Assembly: GCA_014239505.1 (NCBI GenBank)
Contig: JAAZYT010000025.1
Coordinates: 1 to 21,237, forward strand
Reading direction: 5' to 3'
From: Fidelibacterota bacterium
GTDB taxonomy: Bacteria; Fidelibacterota; Marinisomatia; Marinisomatales; TCS55
DNA length: 21,237 nt
In this document: one piece after another, positions 8,676 to 17,947 of the stretch
Layout: each line of letters starts with the position of its first letter
Numbering within the stretch: position 1 is the first letter of the stretch
Program-made: the position numbers and the translations under genes
The notes under the pieces: model-generated
Told to the model about the DNA's origin: nothing
The model's input: only the letters and a program-made list of their open reading frames with translations
Databases searched by the model: none

Positions 8676-10589
8676 ATGGGAAAAGTTATTGGTATTGATT
8701 TAGGAACTACAAATTCATGTGTAGCTGTACTTGAAGGTGGTGAACCCACTGTAATCAATAGTACAGAAGGTGGAAGAACAACACCTTCTATTGTTGCATT
8801 CACTAAAGATAAAGAACGTCTTGTAGGACAGCCAGCAAAAAGACAAGCTGTCACAAATCCTCAAAATACTATTTTTTCTATTAAAAGATTTATGGGACGT
8901 ATGTTTAATGAAGTTGGTACTGAAATAAAAGAGGTCCCATATAGTGTAGAAAAAGGTGATTCTGGAAATCTAGTTGTTAAAGCTTCTGGTAAATCTTATA
9001 CTCCTCCTGAAATTGGAGCAATGGTTTTACAAAAATTAAAACAAACTGCTGAAGAACATTTAGGTTCAAGCATTTCAGATGCAGTAGTTACTGTTCCGGC
9101 CTATTTTAATGATTCACAACGACAAGCTACTAAAGATGCTGGAAAAATTGCTGGATTAAATGTTTTAAGAATCATTAATGAACCAACGGCTGCTGCTTTA
9201 GCTTATGGTATGGATAAACAAAAAGAAGAAACTATTGCTGTTTTTGATTTAGGTGGAGGTACTTTTGATATTTCGATACTTGAATTAGGAGATGGAGTAT
9301 TTGAAGTTAAGTCTACCAATGGTGATACTCATTTAGGTGGCGATGATTTTGATCAAAAAGTTATTGATTGGATTGCTAAAGAGTTTAAAGCTAGTGATGG
9401 TATTGATCTAAAAAGTGATCCCATGGCATTACAGCGATTAAGGGAAGCGGCTGAAACAGCTAAAGTTGAACTTTCTAGTTCAAAACAAACAGAAATTAAT
9501 TTACCTTTTATTACTGCAGACTCTTCTGGTCCTAAGCATTTAAATATGACTTTAACACGGGCTAAATTTGAAGAACTAGTCTCAGATCTTATTAAAAGAA
9601 CTATTGATCCATGTTTGAAAGCAATTAAGGATGCTGGGCTTAACTCATCAGATATAAATGAAGTTATTCTTGTTGGTGGATCTTCAAGAATTCCAAAAAT
9701 TCAAGAAAAAGTAAAAGAAATTTTTGGGAAAGAGCCTAATCGAAGCGTTAACCCAGATGAGGTAGTTGCTCTTGGAGCGGCTATTCAAGGTGGAGTCTTG
9801 GCTGGTGACGTAGATGATATACTGTTACTTGATGTAACTCCATTATCTTTAGGTATAGAAACCCTTGGAAGTGTATCTACTAAATTAATTGAAAGAAATA
9901 CAACAATTCCAACAAAAAAATCTCAAGTTTTTTCAACAGCTGCGGATAATCAGACAACGGTTGAAATTCATGTTTTGCAAGGTGAACGTGAAATGGCAGT
10001 AGATAATAAAACTATAGGTAGATTTCACTTAGATGGTATCCCTTCAGCTCCTAGAGGTGTTCCTCAAGTAGAAGTAACATTTGATATTGATGCAAATGGA
10101 ATATTAAATGTAAGCGCAAAAGATAAAGCTACTGGGAAAGAGCAAAGTATTAGAATTGAAGCATCAAGTGGTTTATCTGACACAGAAGTAGAAAAAATGG
10201 TTAATGATGCAAAAAAGCATGAAGGAGAAGATAAAGAAAAACGTGAAATGATTGATTTGCAGAATCAAGCTGAACAACTTATCTATCAAACAGAGAAAAA
10301 CCTTGATGAGTACAAAGATAAACTAGATAAAAATGAAAAGAAAAATCTTGAAGATGCTGTTGCAAAACTTAAAACCTGTAAAGATGGGTCTAATATTGAA
10401 GATTTAAAGTCTTCACTTGAAGAAGTAAATACAGCTTGGAATGCGGTAGCTTCAAAAATGTATGAAGCGGCAAAAGAAGAAGGTGCAGATCAAGAAGCCG
10501 CACCAAGTGATAAAAATAAGAAAAAAAATAAATCAAAGAAAAAAGATGATGCTGAAATAGAAGATGCAGATTTTGAAGTTGTAGATTAA
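8676..10589 (+). CDS. dnaK: Molecular chaperone DnaK (Hsp70)
   Basis: ATP-dependent cytoplasmic chaperone that binds exposed hydrophobic segments of unfolded proteins. The 637-residue protein begins with the canonical MGKVIGIDLGTTNSCVAV (phosphate-1 motif 6-14). It carries PAYFNDSQRQATKDAG (141-156), the phosphate-2 motif DLGGGTFDIS (191-200), the adenosine motif VGGSSRIP (333-340), the interdomain linker DDILLLDVTPLSLG (380-393), the substrate-binding domain and a helical lid. It ends in the usual acidic DnaK tail (EIEDADFEVVD), preceded by an unusual lysine-rich run (KNKKKNKSKKK, about 613-623). The start is supported by AAGGAA 8 bases upstream. grpE and dnaJ are not in the window; a strong terminator just downstream suggests dnaK ends its transcript. 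Confidence 0.98.
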   Translation: MGKVIGIDLGTTNSCVAVLEGGEPTVINSTEGGRTTPSIVAFTKDKERLVGQPAKRQAVTNPQNTIFSIKRFMGRMFNEVGTEIKEVPYSVEKGDSGNLVVKASGKSYTPPEIGAMVLQKLKQTAEEHLGSSISDAVVTVPAYFNDSQRQATKDAGKIAGLNVLRIINEPTAAALAYGMDKQKEETIAVFDLGGGTFDISILELGDGVFEVKSTNGDTHLGGDDFDQKVIDWIAKEFKASDGIDLKSDPMALQRLREAAETAKVELSSSKQTEINLPFITADSSGPKHLNMTLTRAKFEELVSDLIKRTIDPCLKAIKDAGLNSSDINEVILVGGSSRIPKIQEKVKEIFGKEPNRSVNPDEVVALGAAIQGGVLAGDVDDILLLDVTPLSLGIETLGSVSTKLIERNTTIPTKKSQVFSTAADNQTTVEIHVLQGEREMAVDNKTIGRFHLDGIPSAPRGVPQVEVTFDIDANGILNVSAKDKATGKEQSIRIEASSGLSDTEVEKMVNDAKKHEGEDKEKREMIDLQNQAEQLIYQTEKNLDEYKDKLDKNEKKNLEDAVAKLKTCKDGSNIEDLKSSLEEVNTAWNAVASKMYEAAKEEGADQEAAPSDKNKKKNKSKKKDDAEIEDADFEVVD

Positions 10590-10613
10590 CAATTATCTAA
10601 ATTTACTTTAATT

Positions 10614-10647
10614 AAAAAAGCGTCTCAATTATTGAGACGCTTTTTTT
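10614..10647 (+). terminator. Rho-independent terminator after dnaK
   Basis: A perfect 9-bp stem, GCGTCTCAA (10620-10628) and TTGAGACGC (10632-10640), with a 3-base loop TTA, followed by seven T (10641-10647). Six A (10614-10619) precede the stem and can pair with the T-run, so it could also stop transcription on the other strand. It begins about 30 bases after the dnaK stop and separates the chaperone genes from tamB, which therefore needs its own promoter. Confidence 0.93.
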
Positions 10648-10704
10648 GTTTATGGAACTCAAGTCACGTAACTTCATATCATAATCAAAGCGTACTTTGA
10701 ATAA

Positions 10705-13700
10705 ATGATAAACCGACAAAAAACAATAACAATTATTTTAGTAGCAATATTCATTACTGGTTTTGTTGCTTTTAGACCAAACTTATGGCAAAACCGTATA
10801 GAAATATATTTAAATCGCCAACTAAATAAAGAAGGTTGGACAGTCAATATAAACAAATTATCAGGGCATCTTTTTTCAAATATTTATACTGATAACATTT
10901 CATTGATTAATGAAAATGGTACTTCTGTTATATTACCAAAAATTTCTGCTAAGATTATGATTTTTCAATTGCTTAGAGGGAAAATTAAATTATCAACACT
11001 TTCATTAAGTAATGCTTCAATATATCCATTTAGTGATGAATTAAATGATAAAGAAGATAAAATAAATAAATTAAATTTTTTGCCTGAACGAATGCCTATT
11101 AATATTGATAATCTTCACGCAGACGGATCTATTTTTACAAGTAAAGATGATTCTACTATTGCTTTACATTTTTTAATAGATGGAGCTGTTAAACCAGATA
11201 CGAATGCATTAAATATTAATCTCTCAAAATTTGAATTATTTTATTCAAATCCCCGTATTGATATAGTAATAAATAATATTAAAGGGAACTTATCGTCAAA
11301 AAGAATTTCTGTTGATATTGAGAAAGCTAATATAAATAGTTTTCCTTTAGGTGGACATTTTGAATATGAATTTGGTAACGTTCCTAAAATGAATGGTGAA
11401 ATCGCTCTTTTAGATTATAATATTCCAAATAAAATATTTTCTCAATTTCCACTTCAACCTGAATTATCAAAAATTTCTGCAACATTTAAATTTGAATCTG
11501 ACCTTAAACATTTTATAGGTGGTTTAAATATAAATAACGATTTAGGGTTAGAAATGAGTGGTGATTTTAATTTAGAAAATAAAGATGATTATTTTCAGCT
11601 TCATTCAATAAGTCTTAAAGGAAATGAAGCAACATTAAATATTAAAGGATTGTATGAGAAAAATGGGCATTTTAATGGAAGAATTCTACTTGAAAAGTTA
11701 GATGTTAGTGAGTGGATCACAAAAGGGAAAAATACTAATTTATCTGGCTATATATTATTAGATGGAGATTTTAATAAAGATCAAATTTCTGCATTGGATA
11801 TGAATGTAGAGGTAGATGAATCTATATTATTTGAAAAAGAAGCATCATCAATTTCTGGAGGGATTTCATATAGAGATTACAAACTACAAATTACCAACCC
11901 TTTGACTTTAACTATTGGACCTTCAATTATTGAAGTTAATGGTTCCTCTAATTTTGATTCTAAATCCCTTGACCTAAATTTATCATTAACAGAAGCTTCA
12001 ACTTTTCTAATCAATAATTTTTGGAAAGATTCACTTTCAAGTGGTTTAGCAACTGGTTATATGTATTTAAATGGACAATTCGATTCATTAGGTATTGATG
12101 CAGATTTAAGAATAGATAATTTTGGATATAATGATATTTCATTAAAATCATTTGAATTTATTGGAAACATAGAAAATTTAAATAGTTTCAGTGAAGGCAG
12201 TTTTAAATTAAAATTTGGAAAAGGATATTGGAATGATTATGGCTTTGAAAGTGGGACTGGTGAATTTATTCTGCAAGATACTTTTGTTGAAGTATCCAGT
12301 TTTGAATTAAAAAATGGAGATGATTACTTCCAATTCAATGGTTCAGTAAATAACGATTCTCTTATAAACTTAGAACGTTTTCAAATAGCATATCGTGGGC
12401 ATTATTTAATTAACCCTCGTCCTATTTCTATTTTATATTCAAATGATAATTTTTTATTTGAACCATTTGAAGTTCATGTTGATGATGGAATTCTTGAAGG
12501 TTCAATAGCTACTAACCCATTAAAAGGGCATATTAAGTTTTCAAATGTGACAGCAGATATTATTTCATTATTTGAATCTAATTATTCACAAAAAATTAAA
12601 GGGAATATTTTTGGAGAAATATCTATTGATAAAGATCTAAATGATAATATAATAAATTTAGACCTTACTCTAAAGAATGGTGAACTTGCTAAACAGTCCT
12701 TTGATAATTTTTATGTTTCTGCGCTTTATAAAGATGAAGTCATTTTCTTAAAAGAAATATATTTAACTGATGGCGAAGAAACTTCATTTAAAGCTAGGGG
12801 AAGTTTTCCACTTTTAGGAGACTCTAAAAGAACTAAAGCTATTGATCTACAGTCTAATTTTAATAATATTGATCTCAGATTCTTTACTCAATTTATTCCT
12901 AAATGGGAGCCTTATGTATTTGGAAAATATACTGGTACTTTTAATATTTCAGGTAGTACTAAAAAAACATTAATGAATATAGAAGCAAGTATAAATGATG
13001 CCATTTTTCGAAAAATTCCATTAGGGTTAGTAAAGTTTTCTGGTTTATATAAATCAAAAAAACTAGTTTTTAATAATTTTAGTTCAAAATGGAATGGAAA
13101 TTATATTAATGGTACAGCTACCCTTCCAATTGATTTTGATTTTGGTTCTCCAAATATTAATAAATGGAATCCAAATGGGGAAATTATTGTTAATACAAAT
13201 GGGACTTTTAACTCATTAGTTTTTTTATCAGAAAATTTAACTGAAATGGATTCAATAACTGGTGATATTAGTATTAATCTAGATATTAATGGCCCAAAAG
13301 ATCTTTTGGTAAGGAATGGCAATATCAATATTAAAAATGGAGAGATTCATACTATACTAATTGATGAACCAATAAGAAATATTTATGCATCGGCTGAATT
13401 AAAGCAAAATAAAATGTCTATTAATTCATTTAATGGAACTTTATTTGATTCAAATAATAAAATAATTCCAGAAAATAATTTCTCAATAAGTGGTATAATT
13501 GATTTTACTAAATTTTTTGAACCTCGTTATAATATTAATGCTTTAGGCAAAGATGTTTTCTTCCGTTCTTTAGATGGAGATATTGAAGCATATTCTGATG
13601 TAGATGTTTCAATAATTGGTAAAGACACCATTAATGTTTCAGGATCAATTAGTGCTCGTAATGGGGCAATATATTCAGAATTTAATACTGATAGTAAAAC

Positions 13701-14475
13701 TTCTTTTGATAAAAAAGGTAGAACAACAACAAACTATAATCTTCGCTTTCCTATTCAAGAGTCATTCGCCATTAGAAACTCACAAATAGATGCTATAATT
13801 TCAGGTGAAATTGCTATGAATCGTGAGAATGATAGTGGTTGGAACTACTCTGGTGAAATAGAATTAATGGAAGGTGAAATTTATTATTATCTTGGTGATG
13901 TTTTTAAAAATCTTAGAGGTTCAATGACAATGGATGGTCAGGGTTTTAATCCATTTTTAGATTTAACTGCTTCAACTAGGATAGGGGATGCTGAAATTAT
14001 GCTTGGAGTTTTTGGCCCTTTTGATAATCCTGAATGGACATTTAATAGTGATAAAGGATATACTGAAAGTGATATCCTTCAATTGCTTACCTTTAATACC
14101 AGAGTTGCAGAAGAAGGTTTTACAACTGAAGGTTTAGGATCTCAGGCACAGACAATACTTGGTGCATACTTGGAACGACAATTAGAAAGAAACTTTGTTA
14201 GAGCTACAGGTTTACAATCAAGTGGAATTATAGAGGATGTAGAAATTTCAGGAACTTCTGAACTTATAAAACCAGGTCAAGGTGAAGAATTTAGTATTAG
14301 TGCTAAAGTAAATAGAAATTTTAGTTTAAGTTATCAAAGATCGTTCTCCCTTGAAGCTGCATATCAAAACAAAGTAGGTGTAGAATATAAATTAAATCCT
14401 AATTTCTCTGTGATTGGAAATGTTGATGAGAAAGGGCAAGTTCATATGAAGTTTCGAGTTCGTCGCGTTTATTAA
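10705..14475 (+). CDS. tamB: TamB-family translocation and assembly module protein
   Basis: TamB/DUF490 proteins are anchored in the inner membrane and reach across the periplasm as a long beta structure, working with an Omp85 barrel in outer-membrane protein or lipid transport. This 1256-residue protein has one N-terminal membrane helix (about 8-25, ITIILVAIFITGFVAF), then about 850 residues of beta-rich, weakly repetitive sequence full of N, D, S, I and G, and a C-terminal TamB domain (about 870-1256) with typical stretches such as GEIELMEGEIYYYLGDVFKN, DNPEWTFNSD, SDILQLL and a final HMKFRVRRVY. Length matches E. coli TamB (1259). ATG at 10705 was chosen because it puts the helix at the N-terminus; no Shine-Dalgarno site is visible and a small hairpin sits just upstream. 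The Omp85 gene follows 8 bases after its stop, so the two probably form a functional pair. Confidence 0.9.
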   Translation: MINRQKTITIILVAIFITGFVAFRPNLWQNRIEIYLNRQLNKEGWTVNINKLSGHLFSNIYTDNISLINENGTSVILPKISAKIMIFQLLRGKIKLSTLSLSNASIYPFSDELNDKEDKINKLNFLPERMPINIDNLHADGSIFTSKDDSTIALHFLIDGAVKPDTNALNINLSKFELFYSNPRIDIVINNIKGNLSSKRISVDIEKANINSFPLGGHFEYEFGNVPKMNGEIALLDYNIPNKIFSQFPLQPELSKISATFKFESDLKHFIGGLNINNDLGLEMSGDFNLENKDDYFQLHSISLKGNEATLNIKGLYEKNGHFNGRILLEKLDVSEWITKGKNTNLSGYILLDGDFNKDQISALDMNVEVDESILFEKEASSISGGISYRDYKLQITNPLTLTIGPSIIEVNGSSNFDSKSLDLNLSLTEASTFLINNFWKDSLSSGLATGYMYLNGQFDSLGIDADLRIDNFGYNDISLKSFEFIGNIENLNSFSEGSFKLKFGKGYWNDYGFESGTGEFILQDTFVEVSSFELKNGDDYFQFNGSVNNDSLINLERFQIAYRGHYLINPRPISILYSNDNFLFEPFEVHVDDGILEGSIATNPLKGHIKFSNVTADIISLFESNYSQKIKGNIFGEISIDKDLNDNIINLDLTLKNGELAKQSFDNFYVSALYKDEVIFLKEIYLTDGEETSFKARGSFPLLGDSKRTKAIDLQSNFNNIDLRFFTQFIPKWEPYVFGKYTGTFNISGSTKKTLMNIEASINDAIFRKIPLGLVKFSGLYKSKKLVFNNFSSKWNGNYINGTATLPIDFDFGSPNINKWNPNGEIIVNTNGTFNSLVFLSENLTEMDSITGDISINLDINGPKDLLVRNGNINIKNGEIHTILIDEPIRNIYASAELKQNKMSINSFNGTLFDSNNKIIPENNFSISGIIDFTKFFEPRYNINALGKDVFFRSLDGDIEAYSDVDVSIIGKDTINVSGSISARNGAIYSEFNTDSKTSFDKKGRTTTNYNLRFPIQESFAIRNSQIDAIISGEIAMNRENDSGWNYSGEIELMEGEIYYYLGDVFKNLRGSMTMDGQGFNPFLDLTASTRIGDAEIMLGVFGPFDNPEWTFNSDKGYTESDILQLLTFNTRVAEEGFTTEGLGSQAQTILGAYLERQLERNFVRATGLQSSGIIEDVEISGTSELIKPGQGEEFSISAKVNRNFSLSYQRSFSLEAAYQNKVGVEYKLNPNFSVIGNVDEKGQVHMKFRVRRVY

Positions 14476-14483
14476 AAAATCAG

Positions 14484-16304
14484 ATGAATAACATAAAGAT
14501 AATTTTAGCAGTTATTACTGTTTCGGTATCACTATTTTCTCAATCATTAAATAATAGAACTGTAAATGAAATAACATATATTGGCAACCATTCATTCACA
14601 GCAAGTAGATTGATTGAATTTTCAGAACTTAAGCCACCTTCAATTTTATTGTTTTCTACTAAATCTTTTGATCGTCGATTATTGAAACTAGATGCAATTG
14701 CTTTAAAAAACTTTTATCAATCTGAAGGATTTCTAGAAACAACCGTTAAAGATTCGTTTTCTGTAGTTGGAGATGAAGTTGACATATTTTTTATTATTGA
14801 TGAAGGGAAAAGGTTTTATTTAGATAATATAATAATTAACGGTTTAGAATCTCTTAAAGAAAAATTTGTTTTATCAACTCTGGGTTTAGTCGTCGATCAA
14901 CCATATGATCCTGTTAAAATTAACACTAATCTATATCTAGTTGATGAAGCATTTCAAGAAGAAGGGAAAATTTTTGCGCAATATGATATTCAACAAGAAA
15001 TTAAAGATTCAGTTACGATTACATTGAACATAGAAGAAGGTAATGATATATACATAAATAATGCTTGGGTAAGTGAAACAGAAGTAATTGATTCAAATTA
15101 TATCAGAAATGAATTTACTTTTAATAGGGGTGACTTATTTCGTAAAAGTGATATGGACAAAACAAAGAGAGCATTGCTTCAAGCAGGTTTCTTTTCATCA
15201 GTTAGTATAATAACCCACCCCATAAAAAATCAAGATAGTTTAATAAATATTGAAGTTAAAATACGCGAATTTCAAAATAGAGGAGTTCAAGATTTTGATT
15301 TTGGATATGAAGATATTGAATATGTTCCAGGTGTAAAATCACTTGTTGGAATGGGAGGGTCAATAAGATGGACTGATCGTAGGATATTTGGTACGAAAAA
15401 TAGATTTGATGCAACTGGTTCTGTAGTTTTACCATCTGAAGAAGGTTTCATTTTTCCTCGATTTAGTGTTGATACTAAATTCTCTAATCAACGCCCATTT
15501 TCAATAAAACTACCAACTCAAATAAAAATATTTTACCAACAGTTTAAAAATTATGGTGATGAAGAAGGACCTTATGTTAGACGATTTGGGCTTCAATATT
15601 CAAATATCTTTCGATGGAATAAACAAAGGTCATTTTTTGATATAGGATTTAGATTTGAATTATTTGATGAGTCAGCAGAATTTCAAGATCAAATAGAACA
15701 ACGAAAATTTAAAATTCATCTACATGAAGATAAACGAGATAATTCAATGAATCCAAGAAAAGGAAATGTATTAGTTTTTCAATTAGATGCTTATGGTGGT
15801 CCTCTAGGTGGTAATCGTAGTTATACTAAATATGATCTTGATTTTCGACAATATATACCTTTATTAAAAAATATAACAATTGCTGGTCGCATAAACACTG
15901 GAGTTATTACTGGATGGTCTTCAGATTATGATCAGTACGAATCTATTCTTTTTGAAAAGTTTTATTTAGGTGGTAGTAATACACTGAGAGCTTGGAAGCC
16001 ACTTCAATTTATGACTTTTATAAATGAACAAGGTTTGAAATATCCATTAGGTAAAACTGCAAAAGTATTAACGAATTGGGAGCTACGTTTTCCTCTATTT
16101 TATAAATTTGGTGGTGTTCTCTTCTATGATGGAGGATTTATAGCAGAAAAAATTGAAAATATTGGAAAAGATGATATCAAATGGAATAGAGGTTTAGGAA
16201 TAACATTTAACTTGCCTTTTGGACCTATACGTGTTGATTACGCAGAAAGCTTAAATGATCCATCAATTAAGCAATTTCATTTTGGGTTTTTATATTCTTT
16301 TTAA
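14484..16304 (+). CDS. tamA: Omp85-family outer-membrane barrel protein, TamA-like
   Basis: Outer-membrane assembly protein of the BamA/TamA superfamily. The 606 residues show a signal peptide (1-20, MNNIKIILAVITVSVSLFSQ), about three POTRA domains (roughly 27-107, 108-183 and 184-262, the last with ALLQAGFFSSVSI) and a 16-strand-type barrel domain (about 263-606) ending in LYSF with the terminal F normal for outer-membrane barrels. Three POTRA domains and this length (E. coli TamA 577; BamA about 800 with five) favour TamA, and the upstream tamB, 8 bases away, agrees. The loop-6 motif that reads VRGF in BamA is LRAW here (501-504). The gene order tamB-tamA is reversed relative to E. coli. 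It could also be a BamA-like protein with few POTRA domains if no other Omp85 is encoded elsewhere. Confidence 0.85.
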   Translation: MNNIKIILAVITVSVSLFSQSLNNRTVNEITYIGNHSFTASRLIEFSELKPPSILLFSTKSFDRRLLKLDAIALKNFYQSEGFLETTVKDSFSVVGDEVDIFFIIDEGKRFYLDNIIINGLESLKEKFVLSTLGLVVDQPYDPVKINTNLYLVDEAFQEEGKIFAQYDIQQEIKDSVTITLNIEEGNDIYINNAWVSETEVIDSNYIRNEFTFNRGDLFRKSDMDKTKRALLQAGFFSSVSIITHPIKNQDSLINIEVKIREFQNRGVQDFDFGYEDIEYVPGVKSLVGMGGSIRWTDRRIFGTKNRFDATGSVVLPSEEGFIFPRFSVDTKFSNQRPFSIKLPTQIKIFYQQFKNYGDEEGPYVRRFGLQYSNIFRWNKQRSFFDIGFRFELFDESAEFQDQIEQRKFKIHLHEDKRDNSMNPRKGNVLVFQLDAYGGPLGGNRSYTKYDLDFRQYIPLLKNITIAGRINTGVITGWSSDYDQYESILFEKFYLGGSNTLRAWKPLQFMTFINEQGLKYPLGKTAKVLTNWELRFPLFYKFGGVLFYDGGFIAEKIENIGKDDIKWNRGLGITFNLPFGPIRVDYAESLNDPSIKQFHFGFLYSF

Positions 16305-16398
16305 GAAATATTTATATCAAAATTAAGTTTATAATAATTGTAGGTATTAAAAAATGTTTAAATACTATATATTCGCCCCTTAAATCTTTATAAAACAC
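16305..16398 (+). promoter_or_regulatory. AT-rich gap before the TPR lipoprotein gene, possible promoter
   Basis: Ninety-four non-coding bases between the Omp85 gene and the lipoprotein gene, rich in A and T. A TTGTAG followed by TACTAT/TATATT boxes resembles a weak promoter, but spacing is 19 bases or more and AT-rich DNA gives such matches by chance. No terminator hairpin was seen. This is the only sizeable break between tamA and the moxR group, so a promoter here is plausible but unproven. Confidence 0.2.
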
Positions 16399-16884
16399 AT
16401 GAAAATAAAACAATCTATAATTATTACAATTTTAATTTTACTTACTGGATGTGGTATGTTTAAATCTTTTGAAGATCTTTATTCTGAAGCAGAAGAAAAA
16501 AGAAATATTGGAAATTCAAAAGATGCAATAGTGGTACTTAATAAGATTATGAATAATTATTCAGATCATGAAAAAGCATCTAAGGCCCAATATCTAATAG
16601 CAGAAATTTATTATCGAGATTTAAGAGATTTTTCTAAAGCTATAGATGAATATGAAAATTTAAGAAAAAAATACCCTGAGTCACCTCAAGTTCCTTTTGC
16701 AATATTTATGCAGGGTTTTATTTATGCTAATATGCTTTCAAATTTTGAAAAAGCACGTATTCACTATGAAATTTTTTTAAATAAATATTCAAATCATGAA
16801 TTAGCTCAATCTGTAACATTTGAACTCAAGTATCTTGGTCAAGAGATTCAAGACATTCCAGAACTTAAACATTTAATAAAGTAA
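16399..16884 (+). CDS. Outer-membrane-type lipoprotein with TPR repeats, BamD/YfiO-like
   Basis: A 161-residue lipoprotein. The N-terminus MKIKQSIIITILILLTGC is a lipoprotein signal peptide with lipobox LTGC; Cys18 would become residue 1 of the mature, lipid-anchored protein. The rest is helical with TPR-like repeats (about 24-55, 61-91, 98-130: patterns such as KDAIVVLNKIMNNYSDHEKA, SKAIDEYENLRKKYPESPQV and EKARIHYEIFLNKYSNHELA). This style is shared with BamD and YbgF/CpoB, but BamD is usually about 240 residues with five TPRs, so this is shorter and I do not give it the name. It ends 8 bases before moxR and is probably co-transcribed with it. Its role may be as a scaffold at the membrane, either for Omp85 assembly or for the MoxR group. 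The residue after Cys18 is G, not D, compatible with export to the outer membrane by Lol. Confidence 0.75.
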   Translation: MKIKQSIIITILILLTGCGMFKSFEDLYSEAEEKRNIGNSKDAIVVLNKIMNNYSDHEKASKAQYLIAEIYYRDLRDFSKAIDEYENLRKKYPESPQVPFAIFMQGFIYANMLSNFEKARIHYEIFLNKYSNHELAQSVTFELKYLGQEIQDIPELKHLIK

Positions 16885-16892
16885 CTAATAAT

Positions 16893-17888
16893 ATGTCAGA
16901 ATTCAGTTTATCAGAAATTAATGATCGAATTTCAAAAGAATCTAAATTTATTGATCCACTAAAAGCTTCTATTGGAGAAGTTATTGTTGGTCAAGATGAG
17001 CTTGTTAATAAAATATTAATCGGTCTTTTAGCTAATGGCCATATTTTATTAGAAGGCGTGCCAGGACTTGCTAAAACATTAACAGTCAATACTTTAGCAA
17101 AAGCGATAGATACTAACTTTCAAAGAATTCAGTTTACACCTGATATGTTGCCAGCAGATTTACTTGGAACTTTGATTTTTAATCAAAAAAAAGGAACCTT
17201 TGAAACAAGGAAAGGGCCAATCTTTTCTAATATAATTTTAGCTGATGAGATAAATCGTGCTCCTTCAAAAGTCCAAAGTGCTCTACTTGAAGCCATGCAA
17301 GAAAGACAAGTAACAATTGGAGAAGAAACCTTCAAGTTGGATGTTCCATTTCTTGTATTAGCTACTCAAAACCCAATTGAGCAAGAAGGTACTTATCCAT
17401 TACCTGAAGCTCAAGTAGATCGTTTTATGATGAAATTAGTTGTTGACTATCCAAAGAAAGAGGAAGAAAGACTAATCTTACGGCAATCTGCTAGAACTAA
17501 TGCTAATATTGATATAAAACCTTCTATTAAACCTAAAGATATACTCAAAGCTCAATCAACTATAAATGATATTTATGTAGATGAGAAAGTTGAGGATTAC
17601 GTACTTAACCTAGTATTTTCAACTAGAAGTCCAAGTGATTATGGTTTAGAAGATTTATCTCAACTGATTGAATTTGGCGCTAGTCCTCGTGCTACTATTA
17701 ATCTAATTCTTGCTTCTAAGGCGAGAGCATTCTTAGAGCATCGTGGTTATATAACTCCTGAAGATGTTCGTTATGTTGGAAAAGATATTCTTCGCCATCG
17801 TATTATTTTGACTTATGAAGCAGAAGCTGAAGAATTATCATCTGAGGACGTTATCCAAAGGTTATTTGATTCAATCGAAATCCCTTGA
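16893..17888 (+). CDS. MoxR-family AAA+ ATPase
   Basis: MoxR proteins are cytoplasmic AAA+ ATPases thought to act as chaperones for insertion of metals or maturation of vWA-domain partners. The 331 residues contain Walker A GVPGLAKT (55-62, the MoxR form with A before K), the stretch FTPDMLPADLLGT (81-93), Walker B IILADEINRAP (114-124), the MoxR-specific LLEAMQERQVTI, sensor 1 ATQNPIEQEGTYPLPEAQVDRF and a C-terminal lid domain with GASPRATINL. Length is normal. ATG at 16893 gives the usual N-terminus; the gene stops with TGA and is followed after 59 bases by a DUF58 gene, its standard partner. In Bacteroidota the equivalent gene is batI of the aerotolerance operon. Confidence 0.95.
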   Translation: MSEFSLSEINDRISKESKFIDPLKASIGEVIVGQDELVNKILIGLLANGHILLEGVPGLAKTLTVNTLAKAIDTNFQRIQFTPDMLPADLLGTLIFNQKKGTFETRKGPIFSNIILADEINRAPSKVQSALLEAMQERQVTIGEETFKLDVPFLVLATQNPIEQEGTYPLPEAQVDRFMMKLVVDYPKKEEERLILRQSARTNANIDIKPSIKPKDILKAQSTINDIYVDEKVEDYVLNLVFSTRSPSDYGLEDLSQLIEFGASPRATINLILASKARAFLEHRGYITPEDVRYVGKDILRHRIILTYEAEAEELSSEDVIQRLFDSIEIP

Positions 17889-17947
17889 TAGGTTAATATT
17901 TTTCAACATTTTATTCCTAATTATCAAATTATATATAATTGTAGCTA

